Shown here piece by piece: positions 16,604 to 25,843 of a DNA stretch of 64,000 bases (the stretch's first letter is position 1; each line of letters starts with the position of its first letter). The position numbers and the translations under genes were made by a program. Under the pieces are notes generated by a model. That model made no database searches, had not been told where the DNA came from, and saw only the letters and a list, made by a program, of their open reading frames with translations. This DNA is from PFL25 sp046260155 (GTDB taxonomy: Bacteria > Chloroflexota > Anaerolineae > Anaerolineales > UBA4823): assembly GCA_046260155.1 (NCBI GenBank), contig JBJYXV010000089.1, positions 156,096 to 220,095 of the forward strand, in the 5' to 3' direction.

Positions 16604-17197
16604 TTGGAACACTTACACAGCCAGCAATTTCCAGATTTGCCGCCAGATGATCGCGATCAGATTGGTTATCGGCGATTTTTCAGGGACTTCCTGGAAGTTG
16701 CAGTGATCTCAATTCTGCTCTTCTTATCGATCAATATTATTTCTGCCCGTATTCGAGTCGAATCGGTGAGTATGCAGCCGACTTTATATGCGGGAAATTT
16801 CGTGGTAGTAAATAAACTGGCTTACAGGTTTAGTGAACCCAGCCGGGGTGACATTGTAGTCTTCCGGTATCCACCGGATCCAGAACAGGAACCTTATATC
16901 AAACGGGTGATCGGTTTACCAGGTGAACAGGTGCAGATCTCGGATGGAAAGGTGAGGATCGATGGTGTCACCATTCAAGAACCATATTTGCTGGTGGACA
17001 CCCTGCAGGGAGGCGAATGGTCCGTTCCCGAGGATTCGTTATTTGTGATGGGGGATAACCGCAGAAATTCTTCTGATTCGCGTTCCTGGGGTTTCGTGCC
17101 GATTGAAAACGTGATTGGCAAAGCAGTTCTTATCTATTGGCCACCAGAGAAATGGGGACTGTTTGATATGTCCTATGCTGTAGCGGCTGAACCTTGA
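16604..17197 (+). CDS. lepB: Signal peptidase I
   Basis: Membrane-anchored serine protease that removes signal peptides from exported proteins. One N-terminal transmembrane segment (FLEVAVISILLFLSINIIS, about residues 28-46) is followed by the Ser nucleophile in VESVSMQPTL, the general-base Lys in YIKRVIGLPG, and the C-terminal box VMGDNRRNSSDSRSWG. The length (197) matches Gram-positive-type enzymes. The start is a TTG at 16604 with a weak Shine-Dalgarno (AAAGAGAAGA). It ends a long plus-strand operon and converges on the acyl-CoA dehydrogenase gene 5 bases away. It would process the many signal-peptide proteins seen here, whereas the lipoproteins need LspA, which is not in the window. Confidence 0.93.
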   Translation: MEHLHSQQFPDLPPDDRDQIGYRRFFRDFLEVAVISILLFLSINIISARIRVESVSMQPTLYAGNFVVVNKLAYRFSEPSRGDIVVFRYPPDPEQEPYIKRVIGLPGEQVQISDGKVRIDGVTIQEPYLLVDTLQGGEWSVPEDSLFVMGDNRRNSSDSRSWGFVPIENVIGKAVLIYWPPEKWGLFDMSYAVAAEP

Positions 17198-17202
17198 TCG
17201 TA

Positions 17203-18345
17203 TCACAATACCCGGCGCGCAATCACCATGCGCTGGATTTCACTGGTCCCTTCACCAATCGTCATTAAACGTGTGTCCCGGTATATCCGCTCAACAGGAT
17301 ACTCCCGGCTGTAGCCATAGCCCCCAAGAACCTGGATCGCGTCTCTGCATACTTTTTCTGACATTTCAGTTGCGTTCAGTTTTGCCATGGACGCTTCCAT
17401 CGAAAAAGGATGGCCCTGGTCTTTTAACCAGGCTGCATAATAAATCAACAGCCTTGCAGCTTGAATCTGGGTAGCGGAATCTGCCAGCATAAATTGAATC
17501 GCCTGGTGATGGGATAAAGGTGTACCGAAGGTGTGCCGTTCGTTTGCGTATTTAACAGCTTCTTCAAACGCAGCCTGGGCGAGACCAACGGAAAGAGCGC
17601 CAATACTTACTCGACCCCAATCAAGCACGTGCAAGGTTTGCTGCAATCCCTGGCCAACTTCACCCAAAAGGTAGTTTTTTGGAACTCGAACATCTTCATA
17701 GGTGACTGCATGGGTGGGGCTGCCTTTAAGACCCATCTTCCTCTCCGGTGGACCAATGGTTAAGCCTTGTGTATTCGTTGGCACAAGGATCAGGCTCAAC
17801 GAGTGTGAACCACCCTGCGGGTCGGTTCTCACCAATGTGACGATGAAATCAGCGATCCCGGCATTGGTACACCACATTTTTGATCCATTAATCACCCATT
17901 GATCACCATCCAGCGCAGCCCTGGTACGCACACCACCCTGCAGATCAGAACCAGCGCCTGGTTCAGTCAGTGCCAATGCAGCCAGCTGGCCTTCTCCAGA
18001 AGCGACTCGGGGTAAAAAACGCTGCTTTACTTCTTCGGCAGCGTACAAGGCAAGCGGCGCGCACCCCAAACCATTATGAGCTGAGATGGATAATCCAGTA
18101 CTCCCGCAACCCCAACCCAGCTCTTCAATGGCTATTGCAGAACTAATCGCATCAACATCCGCCCCTCCATACTGTTCTGGTATATTCAAGCCCAGTAATC
18201 CGATGGCGCCCATTTTCTGAGTTGCTTGCCAGTTGAATTGTCCTTCCTCGTCAACCTGCTGTGCGAATGGTTTGACTTCTTTCGCAACAAAATTGTGGAT
18301 CATTTCTTTCCACATTCGCTGTTCTTCATTGAGTTCAAAGTCCAT
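17203..18345 (-). CDS. Acyl-CoA dehydrogenase
   Basis: FAD-dependent enzyme that introduces the alpha-beta double bond into acyl-CoA and passes electrons to ETF. All three domains are present. There is an N-terminal helical domain (FELNEEQRMWKEMIH), a middle FAD-contacting stretch (ALTEPGAGSDLQGG and WVINGSKMWCTNAG) and a C-terminal helical domain with YPVERIYRDTRLMTIGEGTSEIQR, whose Glu in GEGT is the likely catalytic base of short-chain enzymes. The ATG at 18345 has a GGAG Shine-Dalgarno. The longer frame from 18369 is not needed. The neighbouring acyl-CoA synthetase on the same strand suggests fatty- or branched-chain acid use. Confidence 0.92.
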   Translation of the reverse strand: MDFELNEEQRMWKEMIHNFVAKEVKPFAQQVDEEGQFNWQATQKMGAIGLLGLNIPEQYGGADVDAISSAIAIEELGWGCGSTGLSISAHNGLGCAPLALYAAEEVKQRFLPRVASGEGQLAALALTEPGAGSDLQGGVRTRAALDGDQWVINGSKMWCTNAGIADFIVTLVRTDPQGGSHSLSLILVPTNTQGLTIGPPERKMGLKGSPTHAVTYEDVRVPKNYLLGEVGQGLQQTLHVLDWGRVSIGALSVGLAQAAFEEAVKYANERHTFGTPLSHHQAIQFMLADSATQIQAARLLIYYAAWLKDQGHPFSMEASMAKLNATEMSEKVCRDAIQVLGGYGYSREYPVERIYRDTRLMTIGEGTSEIQRMVIARRVL

Positions 18346-18376
18346 GGCAGTTCTCCGTTGAGCAAACAAGTGTCAT

Positions 18377-18592
18377 CTAACGAAAAAAGAGAAACAGGCA
18401 TAAAAAGGCAATTCCTATGCCAACGATGATCGGGATTAGGATGATGGCGATGGTGTATGCACTGAACCAGGCGATATCCGACCTGCTGAAAGTTTCCTCC
18501 GGTTGGGGATCGCTGATGCTTGCCCCGCAGCGGGGACATTTTTCAGTGCCTTCAACGAGCATGGCATGGCAATCTGGGCACCAAATGGGCAT
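18377..18592 (-). CDS. Small zinc-ribbon membrane protein
   Basis: A 71-residue protein with an N-terminal zinc ribbon (WCPDCHAML and KCPRCGASI, four Cys) and one transmembrane segment near the C-terminus (AIILIPIIVGIGIAFLCLFLF). It lies between the acyl-CoA synthetase (9 bases downstream of that stop) and the acyl-CoA dehydrogenase, on the same strand. Function is unknown. Small proteins of this build are common in Chloroflexota and Firmicutes as membrane-associated ribbon proteins. Confidence 0.7.
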   Translation of the reverse strand: MPIWCPDCHAMLVEGTEKCPRCGASISDPQPEETFSRSDIAWFSAYTIAIILIPIIVGIGIAFLCLFLFFR

Positions 18593-18601
18593 CGATTCTC
18601 C

Positions 18602-20560
18602 TCAGTTTATTGATTGGTTAATTCCTGATAAAGATTCCGGGTTGACCAGGGATGATGTATCACCTGGATCTTCTCCAAGATATGCGGCGCGCACCATGCG
18701 GCGCATAACCTTTGCATTACGTGTCTTCGGAAGATCGTCAACGAAGAGGATCTCACTCGGTTTTAGTGGTTTGCCGAGGTTGACGGCAACCCGATTGATT
18801 AGTTCCTGGGCTAATTCTTCGGAGGGCGTGATTTGGGGCACTGTAACACAGAGTACAACAATTCGATTACCCTTGAGCTGATCTGGTACTCCGATTGCTG
18901 CTGCTTCAATGACCGCAGGATGAGCGACCAGGATGGATTCGATTTCAGCCGGACCCACTCGTTTACCTGCGATCTTGATCGTATCGTCCGACCGACCGAG
19001 TATGTACCACTGACCATCTCCATCAACAAGTCCAAAATCACCATGCACCCAGGTTCCCGGCCAGCGAGACCAGTAAGTCTCTTCATACCGTTCAGGGTCA
19101 TTCCAAAATCCACGCGTCATTCCTATCCAGGGCGCTTTAATGACCAGCTCCCCAACCTGATTGCGAACAGGCAGTCCTTGGTCATCGAAAATATCGGCAG
19201 CCATGCCCGGGCAGGGAGCTGAAAAAGCGGTTGGTTTTACTGGAAGGAGCGGATTTCCCATGAGTATGCCTCCGGAAATTTCGGTTCCGCCTGTGTAGTT
19301 GATGATCGGTCGTTTTCCCTCCCCAATCTTTTCGAACAACCACCACCAGGGATCTGGATTCCACGGTTCCCCTGTCGATGCGAAGATGCGGAGCGAGGAT
19401 AAATCATAATCCTCGAATGTTCTATCATCTGCTGCCATTAGCGCCCGGATCAGGGTTGGGGATACCCCCAGCGTTGTAATTTTATGCCGTTCGATTATCT
19501 CCCACAGTCGATTATAGTGCGGGTAATCCGGTGCTCCATCATAAACCAGAAAAGTGCTGCCAAGAAGCAGGCTTCCGAATACCAGCCATGGCCCCATCAT
19601 CCAACCCATATCGGTGATCCAATAGATCTTATCTCCGGGGTGAACATCAGTACCGAATGCCATGTCCTGGGCAGCTTTAATTGGAAAACCGGCATGTGTA
19701 TGCACGGCACCTTTTGGGCGTCCTGATGTACCGGAGGTGTAAATAAGCATAAGAATATGTTCAGCATCCAGGATCTCGGTTGCTGCATACTCTGGTTGGT
19801 CTTCAACCAAATCATGCCACCAGTGGTCACGGGGATGATTAATATTTATCATCTGGCCAGTATAATCAAGCACGATCACGTGATCGAGGGAAGGTACTCT
19901 TTGCGCGGCCTGATCCGCGATTGATTTCATATTTACAAACTTTCCTCGTCTCTTGAATCCATCTGCAGTGAATAAAGCTTTTGCGCCAGCATCAACCAGC
20001 CGGGAGGTAATTGCACCTGGACCGTAACCTGAGAACAAAGGGAGAATTGTGCATCCAATTTTCGCGATACCCAGCATGGCTGCCACAATCTCGAAAGTCA
20101 TCGGCATATACAAACCGACTGCATCACCGGGATTGAGCCCTAAACTGCGCAGGGCATTGGCAACCTGGTTCACTTTCTTCTGTAGTTGACCGTATGTGAA
20201 TGTTCTAACGTTGCCACCTTCGTTTTCGCTGATCAGTGCCACCTGTTCTTCCACCGGGGTATCGATATATTTATCCAGCAGGTTGTGGACGATATTCATC
20301 TCACCCCCAACCACCCAGCGAGCCCAGGCAACTCCTCGGGATAGATCGAGGACCTGATTGTATGGAGTGAAAAATTGGATGTCCAGGTAGCGGAGAATCG
20401 CAGCGGTAAACCAGCTCACATCTTGCGTTGAACGCTCCATCAATTCGGAAAAATCAGCAATGTTATTTTGCTGCATGAACCGAGTCAGGTGCGCCCGGTT
20501 GACATCATCAGGAGTTGGATGCCACGCGAACTCGGATGGAAAAGGTTTATCTTTGCTCAC
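18602..20560 (-). CDS. AMP-forming acyl-CoA synthetase (acetyl-CoA synthetase-like)
   Basis: A 652-residue ANL-family ligase that forms acyl-AMP and then acyl-CoA. The P-loop MLIYTSGTSGRPKGAVHTH and the C-terminal Lys motif KTRNAKVMRR are intact. The length and the N-terminal FAWHPTPDDVNRAHL resemble acetyl/propionyl-CoA synthetases, so a short-chain acid is the likely substrate. Whether it is acetate, propionate or another acid cannot be read from the sequence. The GTG start at 20560 follows AAGG. The gene lies in a minus-strand group with the zinc ribbon protein and acyl-CoA dehydrogenase, consistent with acid activation followed by oxidation. Confidence 0.88.
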   Translation of the reverse strand: MSKDKPFPSEFAWHPTPDDVNRAHLTRFMQQNNIADFSELMERSTQDVSWFTAAILRYLDIQFFTPYNQVLDLSRGVAWARWVVGGEMNIVHNLLDKYIDTPVEEQVALISENEGGNVRTFTYGQLQKKVNQVANALRSLGLNPGDAVGLYMPMTFEIVAAMLGIAKIGCTILPLFSGYGPGAITSRLVDAGAKALFTADGFKRRGKFVNMKSIADQAAQRVPSLDHVIVLDYTGQMININHPRDHWWHDLVEDQPEYAATEILDAEHILMLIYTSGTSGRPKGAVHTHAGFPIKAAQDMAFGTDVHPGDKIYWITDMGWMMGPWLVFGSLLLGSTFLVYDGAPDYPHYNRLWEIIERHKITTLGVSPTLIRALMAADDRTFEDYDLSSLRIFASTGEPWNPDPWWWLFEKIGEGKRPIINYTGGTEISGGILMGNPLLPVKPTAFSAPCPGMAADIFDDQGLPVRNQVGELVIKAPWIGMTRGFWNDPERYEETYWSRWPGTWVHGDFGLVDGDGQWYILGRSDDTIKIAGKRVGPAEIESILVAHPAVIEAAAIGVPDQLKGNRIVVLCVTVPQITPSEELAQELINRVAVNLGKPLKPSEILFVDDLPKTRNAKVMRRMVRAAYLGEDPGDTSSLVNPESLSGINQSIN

Positions 20561-20859
20561 CAGGCTGCCTTCATATCGTGCACAATATCGAAATCATCGA
20601 TCGATAAAATGCGTTTGGGGATTATTGTAGTTAATAAATCGGAATTTCTGGTTGGACCAGTTGTCGATAACCACACAGATCAGCTGATCTTTGTAACGGG
20701 CAATAAATCGTATTTCTGCACAACTACAACCTGATTATATCATCGGGGTCCGATCGGTGATCCCAGAATGCAGGGAGATGGCTCCAGGGATAAATGGGTG
20801 AAAACACTTATTTTAAGGATCCAATTTACGCCAGGCATATATTGATCACCAGATGGTGG
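20561..20859. other. Intergenic region with short open frames of doubtful status
   Basis: About 300 bases between the NBR1-Ig lipoprotein gene and the acyl-CoA synthetase start. On the minus strand a 39-codon frame runs from a GTG at 20676 to a TGA at 20557, and that TGA overlaps the synthetase GTG as GTGA. It would read MWLSTTGPTRNSDLL and end IDDFDIVHDMKAAW, but its GTG has no clear Shine-Dalgarno. A parallel frame on the same strand also stays open for about 40 codons. A small hairpin (TGATCACC/GGTGGTCA, near 20840-20862) sits at the 3' end of the lipoprotein gene. No clear promoter was found. I would not call a gene here. Confidence 0.3.
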
Positions 20860-21390
20860 TCATGGGTTCAATACATTAATCTCGATGAAGATGGGATCGC
20901 CGAAGAATTTCCCTTCTGGATCTGCTGCTTGCCAGGCACTGCGGTATAAACCCGGTTCCTGTGGGGCAGTGAATTGGATTTGCACTTCAACTTGATTTCC
21001 ACTGCGAGCGGGATATAACGCCTGTTCAGGATCGGCACCCATCGCAGGTCCTGCGATCAACTTGAGACCGAAACGGTAATCCCAATTGCAGGTGCCGTTG
21101 TTTTCAACCATCCAACGTTTGTCAAGCGAGTCGGATGGATTAACATCAGTGCCATCAGGGATGGTGATATCTTCCAGGTAAAGTAAGTTGCTTTGGCAAT
21201 CAGGTGTAGGTGAAGGTTGCGGTGTACTAATTCCCTTCGCTGAATCCGGCTGGATATTTGAGGTTGGGTTATTGAGGTCCGCCGCGTTCCCGGTGCTGGC
21301 TGCAGGAATAAAGATCGTAGGAGTTGCCCGCCCTGAGCAAGCGGCAAGTACTAGGGTAATCCAAAAAGATAACCATAGAAGACGTTTCAC
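20860..21390 (-). CDS. Lipoprotein with NBR1-type Ig-like domain
   Basis: Exported lipoprotein: a signal peptide ending in the lipobox LAAC (Cys18), a Ser/Pro/Thr linker (STPQPSPTPDC), and a C-terminal domain (about residues 75-176) with the Ig-like pattern of the 'next to BRCA1' domain, WMVENNGTCNWDYRFGLKL, then GLYRSAWQAADPEGKFFGDP and a final beta strand. Such domains are common on Chloroflexota surface proteins and probably mediate protein-protein or glycan binding. Partner unknown. It lies 23 bases downstream of the recA stop on the same strand. Confidence 0.8.
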   Translation of the reverse strand: MKRLLWLSFWITLVLAACSGRATPTIFIPAASTGNAADLNNPTSNIQPDSAKGISTPQPSPTPDCQSNLLYLEDITIPDGTDVNPSDSLDKRWMVENNGTCNWDYRFGLKLIAGPAMGADPEQALYPARSGNQVEVQIQFTAPQEPGLYRSAWQAADPEGKFFGDPIFIEINVLNP

Positions 21391-21413
21391 ATTGATGAAA
21401 TCCCGGGTGACTG

Positions 21414-22490
21414 CTATTCTTCGTCCGAATCTTCAAACTCTTCATCTTCGCCGACGGGCATTGGTAGAATCCCACTCAATGCCTGCTGGCGAATTGCCAG
21501 GTCGATCTCTGCCATCATATCCGGATTTTCCCTTAAGAAGCTTTTTGCATTCTCACGACCCTGACCCAAACGGATATCACCAAAAGAATAAAATGATCCG
21601 CGTTTATCAATTAATGAAAGCTCGGTAGCCAGATCAAGAATATCACCAGATTTGGAGATACCTTCGTTATACATGATGTCAAATTCGGCGGTTCGAAATG
21701 GCGGTGCGACCTTGTTCTTCACCACCCGGACGCGAGTCCGGTTGCCGATGATCTCCGAACCGAGCTTGATAGATTGGATTCGGCGTACATCAAGACGAAC
21801 AGAGGAATAGAATTTCAGTGCCATACCCCCCGTTGTGGTTTCAGGATTCCCGAACATGATCCCAATTTTTTGACGCAGTTGGTTGGTGAAAATCACTGCC
21901 GTATTGGTTTGTTTGATTGCACCCGAGAGTTTTCGTAAAGCTTGCGACATCAAGCGCGCTTGCATACCCATCGGTGAATCACCCATATCTCCTTCAATTT
22001 CGGCTCTCGGTACCAGAGCAGCAACAGAATCAATAACTACCACATCTACGGCACCAGAGCGAACCAAAGTCTCGGTGATCTCCAGGGCTTGTTCCCCCAT
22101 ATCTGGTTGGGAGATTAACAAACTTTCGACATCAACCCCGCAGCGGGCCGCGTAAGATGGATCCAGGGCGTGTTCCATATCGATGAAGGCGCAGGTACCT
22201 CCCCTGCGCTGGGCTTCGCCCACGATGTGCTGGCAGATAGTTGTCTTCCCGGAGGATTCTGGTCCATAGATCTCGGTGATTCTCCCGCGCGGGATACCAC
22301 CAGTCCCCAGAGCGATATCTAATGACAGTGATCCGGTGGGTATGATATCAACATCTAAGAGGTGAGATTCACCTAGGCGCATAATTGTGCCATCACCATA
22401 TCTCTTCGTGATGTCACCCAATGCTTTGTCAAGTGCAATCTGGCGTGATTCGTCAAATTCGTCTGAGTTAGATTGATTCTTTCCTGCCAT
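21414..22490 (-). CDS. recA: Recombinase RecA
   Basis: ATP-dependent strand-exchange protein of homologous recombination and SOS coactivator. Walker A GPESSGKT (residues 76-83), the MAW-like segment MGMQARLMSQALRKL and loop L2 FTNQLRQKIGIMFGNPETTTGGMALKF are all present. The C-terminus is acidic (EDEEFEDSDEE), as usual. The ATG at 22490 has an AGGAGAT Shine-Dalgarno. No LexA-type operator was recognised in the 147 bases between recA and the M23 lipoprotein gene, though a Chloroflexota box may differ from known ones. Confidence 0.97.
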   Translation of the reverse strand: MAGKNQSNSDEFDESRQIALDKALGDITKRYGDGTIMRLGESHLLDVDIIPTGSLSLDIALGTGGIPRGRITEIYGPESSGKTTICQHIVGEAQRRGGTCAFIDMEHALDPSYAARCGVDVESLLISQPDMGEQALEITETLVRSGAVDVVVIDSVAALVPRAEIEGDMGDSPMGMQARLMSQALRKLSGAIKQTNTAVIFTNQLRQKIGIMFGNPETTTGGMALKFYSSVRLDVRRIQSIKLGSEIIGNRTRVRVVKNKVAPPFRTAEFDIMYNEGISKSGDILDLATELSLIDKRGSFYSFGDIRLGQGRENAKSFLRENPDMMAEIDLAIRQQALSGILPMPVGEDEEFEDSDEE

Positions 22491-22637
22491 AGAAGATATC
22501 TCCTGATCATGAGGGAATAATTGTCACGTGGATTGTATCTGGTTGTGGAGAAAATCGCAATACACCAGCGGGTGATGAGCTAATTACCTGTGTTTTGCAG
22601 AATCTCCCCCATTAGTTTAGCACAGATGTTCTGTTTG

Positions 22638-23774
22638 TCAAGGCATCTGGGGTGGGTCGAAATCCTTTCCTGGAAGGGGAGGGGCCTCAGATGTAAAGCC
22701 GCTCCGTCCTCGAAAAGAGAAATAGGTGACTAAACCAGGGTAGATTTCAATTTCTCTCCGGTAAATTTTTGAGAGGTAATTGATGGAGATCTCATACTTG
22801 CCAGCGGGGAGATCACTGATGACCAGGTTTTCCTGGTAATAATCATCCGGATTTATATGGCCGTAGTGATAAGAATTGGCACGCCAAAATTGCTCGCTGC
22901 CCACGGGGCGAACAATGACCAGCTGTCCCTCAACTTTCCGACCTCCCGTATTCATCACACTACCAGCCAGTACTCCGTATCCCTGTGGGGGAACAAGCCA
23001 CAATTCCGGATTCCTGGTTGCAAAGAAGCCGTTCACATCCAGTCTGACCTCAAAATGCAGGTGCGGTCCGGATGTTTTTCCTGTCTCTCCACTTAATCCA
23101 AGCAGGTCTCCCACTTGAACACTCTGGTCCCGTTCGACATCCACACGTTCAAGATGAGCATAGACGGTATAAATTCTTGATCCCTTATACCCGAAAGTAT
23201 GGCGGATCATGACTGCATTGCCATAAGGGTCATCTGGGTCATATCTGCCGGAGAACAACCCATACCCGGCCCAGACGACTTTACCCGGTCCGGCGGCAGT
23301 AATGGGGGTACCAGCGGGGATTTTAATATCCATTCCGGTGTGCACAACATCTTCGAAAAATAAACCACCATAGCGATAATCTTCCACAGGCCAGCTATCC
23401 TCATTTGCAGCAAAAGGTTTCGTAAAATAAAAATGATCAAAAGGTGTGAGTGCTAACGGGACTGGATAAAGTGGCGGCCTCCAGGTAGAGACCAATTCTG
23501 TATTTGGAGATGCAATATCAAATTGGATCGCTTGAGGCATGTATTCTGCCGGTTCGTTTTCAGGGACGAGATTCTCGCTATGGATCGAGATTGGTTTGGT
23601 TAGGCTCTTAATTGGGATTCTAGGTATCGGGGTTTGTGTACTCGTGATTTCCTGTGTGACAGGCGGTTGAAGCGCGGTTAATGCAGGTGTTCCGGAATCT
23701 CCCGCGCAGGCCGTGAAGAATACCTGGCAGGTGGCTAAAAAAAATATGAGCGGGAATCTCCTTGAAAGGTTCAT
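22638..23774 (-). CDS. M23-family peptidase, predicted lipoprotein
   Basis: The ATG at 23774 gives a signal peptide (RRFPLIFFLATCQVFFTAC) with a lipobox FTAC, while the longer frame from 23897 lacks this logic. After a Pro/Thr linker, the M23/LytM domain shows DVVHTGMDIKIPAGTPITAAG (His and Asp ligands) and SGPHLHFEVRLDVNG (HxH). The C-terminal 90 residues form an unrecognised beta-rich domain (GYGVLAGSVMNTGGRKVEGQL and following). It is expected to act on peptidoglycan at the cell surface. Start and upstream stop overlap as ATGA, so it is translationally coupled to the repeat protein at 23771. Confidence 0.85.
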   Translation of the reverse strand: MNLSRRFPLIFFLATCQVFFTACAGDSGTPALTALQPPVTQEITSTQTPIPRIPIKSLTKPISIHSENLVPENEPAEYMPQAIQFDIASPNTELVSTWRPPLYPVPLALTPFDHFYFTKPFAANEDSWPVEDYRYGGLFFEDVVHTGMDIKIPAGTPITAAGPGKVVWAGYGLFSGRYDPDDPYGNAVMIRHTFGYKGSRIYTVYAHLERVDVERDQSVQVGDLLGLSGETGKTSGPHLHFEVRLDVNGFFATRNPELWLVPPQGYGVLAGSVMNTGGRKVEGQLVIVRPVGSEQFWRANSYHYGHINPDDYYQENLVISDLPAGKYEISINYLSKIYRREIEIYPGLVTYFSFRGRSGFTSEAPPLPGKDFDPPQMP

Positions 23775-25711
23775 GGTGCAGGGGTAGCGGGGAGGGGCCA
23801 GCTCGGGGTGCGTGTTGGCGTTAATGTGGGCGGGTGAATTGGGGTTGGGGTGATCAGCAATTCTTGCGGGTAGAGATCGAGCATCGCTTCCCACCATGAT
23901 TGGTTATTATCGATAACGAACTCATTGAACCTGGCTGCGAAGAACGCAGATTGCCAGGTCGGAAGAGCGGGTAAACGCTGCCACCCATATGCGAGTGCCA
24001 CCCGTGTAAAATCTATCCAATATCCCGCGGGCACTACTCCAGCCGTCTGGCCACCCTGTTCGTAATATAGCGGATCACCTTCAAAACGGGCGTTGAAATT
24101 CCAGGGTATCTGGCGCATGGGTTCTCCCATTGATCCATTCTGGAAGCGGGCTTTGATGAAAACCCGCCAGTAAATGTCATAACCGTAATATTCAGGTACC
24201 ACGGCCACCCATCCGGCGTTCATGGGCAGGGTATCAAAAGCAAACGCTCGCCCAGTATAGAGCCAATCTTCATTCATTCCTGGAGGCAGGGGAGCTGTCA
24301 GAGGGACGAATGCGTTTTCGAGGCTTGCCAGGAAATCCCAGCCTGCAGAGGAGGAAATTTCAGAACGTAAAGCTTGAAAGGCATCATCTACACTATCATG
24401 GAGTTGAGGGTATGGTGCCTGGACAGCATCCAGGTTTACCAGGTATTCCCGGCCATCCTGGGTATTGATCTGGTTGTCAGGTGAAACCATCCAAGGTAAT
24501 TCCTGGATTTCAGCACTGATTTGCTGGAGGTTCTCGGGCAGTGGGTCAGGAAGCGATTGATCGTTCCAGGTTATACCTGCCAGCTGGCCAGGTAGAACGA
24601 TGGGCGGCAGTTCCAGACGCCCATCATCAGCCCTGTATGCGGTTAAAAGAGTTTGATTTGCTTCCTCCAATGCAGTCAGAATGATGCTGCTGTCCGGGCT
24701 CCACACGGGCCAATCGCCACTTCCGATATACTTCAAGCCGTTTGCCTCATCCCACGCGTATATGCTGTGATTTCCTAATTTTGTTGCTGCCCAGGCGAGG
24801 GATCCCCCCTGGGACGACCAACCTGGATTACCTTCATCACTTTCTGGAGTCTGGCTGAGGTTTGAGAAGCGTTCTGGACCAAATTTATCAAAATCCGCCA
24901 ACCAGATATCCGCGTCACCACTGCGAGTAGATACGAATGCCAGCTGGCGCCCCTGTGGTGACCAGACAGGCTGGTAATCTGCAGCAGGGTGCTCACTAAG
25001 GTTGATCAAGGTTTGATCATCAAATACTGACTGGATAATAATTTCCGAATCCTGGATATAACTTTCATACGCGATGAGATTTCCATCTGGTGACCAGGTA
25101 GGGGCACCCTCGTAATTCTGAGTTTCTGTCAAACGGGTTACTTCCCCCAAGGTTAGGTCCAGCAGGTAAAGATCCCAAGGGCCGGCACGATTTGAAGTGA
25201 ATGCCAGGTATCTGCCATCGGGGCTCAAAGCCGGATTCGCGTCATCCCATGGCCCGGAAGTGAGACGTGTATAAGGGGAATTATTCGCCTGATAGGCAAA
25301 AAGGTGACTGTGTCCAGCTTCGTACATGGCTAGCACAATCAGGCCACTTTGAAGGGGTGTTGCGACCTCGGGAACAGATGTTATTTCTGCTTCTACAACA
25401 AAATTCTGTTCCTGAGTTGGTTTGTCCGTCGGTTCAGGCGTGGTGGTTGGTTGCAGTGTACTTGTTGCTGTAAAAGCAGGTGTGGCTGATTGGAGGGATG
25501 GTGTGACCGTTACTATTTCCTGAGGCTGTGATGTCGAATCACCAGCACTGGCAGGATTGACCTTGAATTGCAATATTGGCCAGAAGATTAATGTTGCAAT
25601 CACCAACAATATTGAGGATGAAGTGAGAATTACGCCTCTAGAGAACTTCGCTTCCGAGGGTTGAAAATCCCTTTGTTCGACTAGCGATCTCCAATCATGA
25701 CCACTTCGCAT
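23771..25711 (-). CDS. Membrane-anchored TolB-like repeat (PD40) protein
   Basis: A 646-residue protein with one N-terminal transmembrane segment (ILTSSSILLVIATLIFWPIL, about residues 28-47), a Thr/Ser/Pro-rich linker, then at least four TolB/WD40-like repeats carrying the SPDGRYLAFTSNRAG-type signature: NPALSPDGRYLAFTS, APTWSPDGNLIAYES, QPVWSPQGRQLAFVS and NPGWSSQGGSLAWAA. A C-terminal region of about 300 residues (from around residue 350) is unrecognised. This builds a beta-propeller outside the cell membrane. Since TolB itself belongs to diderms, this is only a fold resemblance. It precedes the M23 lipoprotein by overlap, suggesting a joint envelope role. Confidence 0.75.
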   Translation of the reverse strand: MRSGHDWRSLVEQRDFQPSEAKFSRGVILTSSSILLVIATLIFWPILQFKVNPASAGDSTSQPQEIVTVTPSLQSATPAFTATSTLQPTTTPEPTDKPTQEQNFVVEAEITSVPEVATPLQSGLIVLAMYEAGHSHLFAYQANNSPYTRLTSGPWDDANPALSPDGRYLAFTSNRAGPWDLYLLDLTLGEVTRLTETQNYEGAPTWSPDGNLIAYESYIQDSEIIIQSVFDDQTLINLSEHPAADYQPVWSPQGRQLAFVSTRSGDADIWLADFDKFGPERFSNLSQTPESDEGNPGWSSQGGSLAWAATKLGNHSIYAWDEANGLKYIGSGDWPVWSPDSSIILTALEEANQTLLTAYRADDGRLELPPIVLPGQLAGITWNDQSLPDPLPENLQQISAEIQELPWMVSPDNQINTQDGREYLVNLDAVQAPYPQLHDSVDDAFQALRSEISSSAGWDFLASLENAFVPLTAPLPPGMNEDWLYTGRAFAFDTLPMNAGWVAVVPEYYGYDIYWRVFIKARFQNGSMGEPMRQIPWNFNARFEGDPLYYEQGGQTAGVVPAGYWIDFTRVALAYGWQRLPALPTWQSAFFAARFNEFVIDNNQSWWEAMLDLYPQELLITPTPIHPPTLTPTRTPSWPLPATPAP

Positions 25712-25783
25712 GTAGGATGGACCTCGTATTTAGGAAACGGGTAGTATGACCAATCAAGAATGATTCGCCTGGTAAATGAAGTT

Positions 25784-25806
25784 TAACATCCTAAATGTGG
25801 ATGTTA
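25784..25806. repeat. Short inverted repeat downstream of the ABC exporter genes
   Basis: TAACATCC (25784-25791) and GGATGTTA (25799-25806) form a perfect 8-base stem with a 7-base loop. It sits between the end of the ABC genes (minus) and the start of the repeat-protein gene. There is no clear T-run on either strand, so it could be a weak terminator of the ABC operon or an operator. Confidence 0.35.
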
Positions 25807-25843
25807 CTTAACACTTCTGCAATCATGTTGCATTTCTGGAGTG

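Noticed and set aside
20838..20870. Terminator after the NBR1-Ig lipoprotein gene
   Set aside because: A small hairpin (TGATCACC/GGTGGTCA) is present but the stem is short with a mismatch and there is no T-run, so it is not called.
23771..25711. TolB of the Tol-Pal system
   Set aside because: Only the repeat signature matches. There is no TolA/TolQ/TolR/Pal in the window and the protein is anchored by an N-terminal helix.
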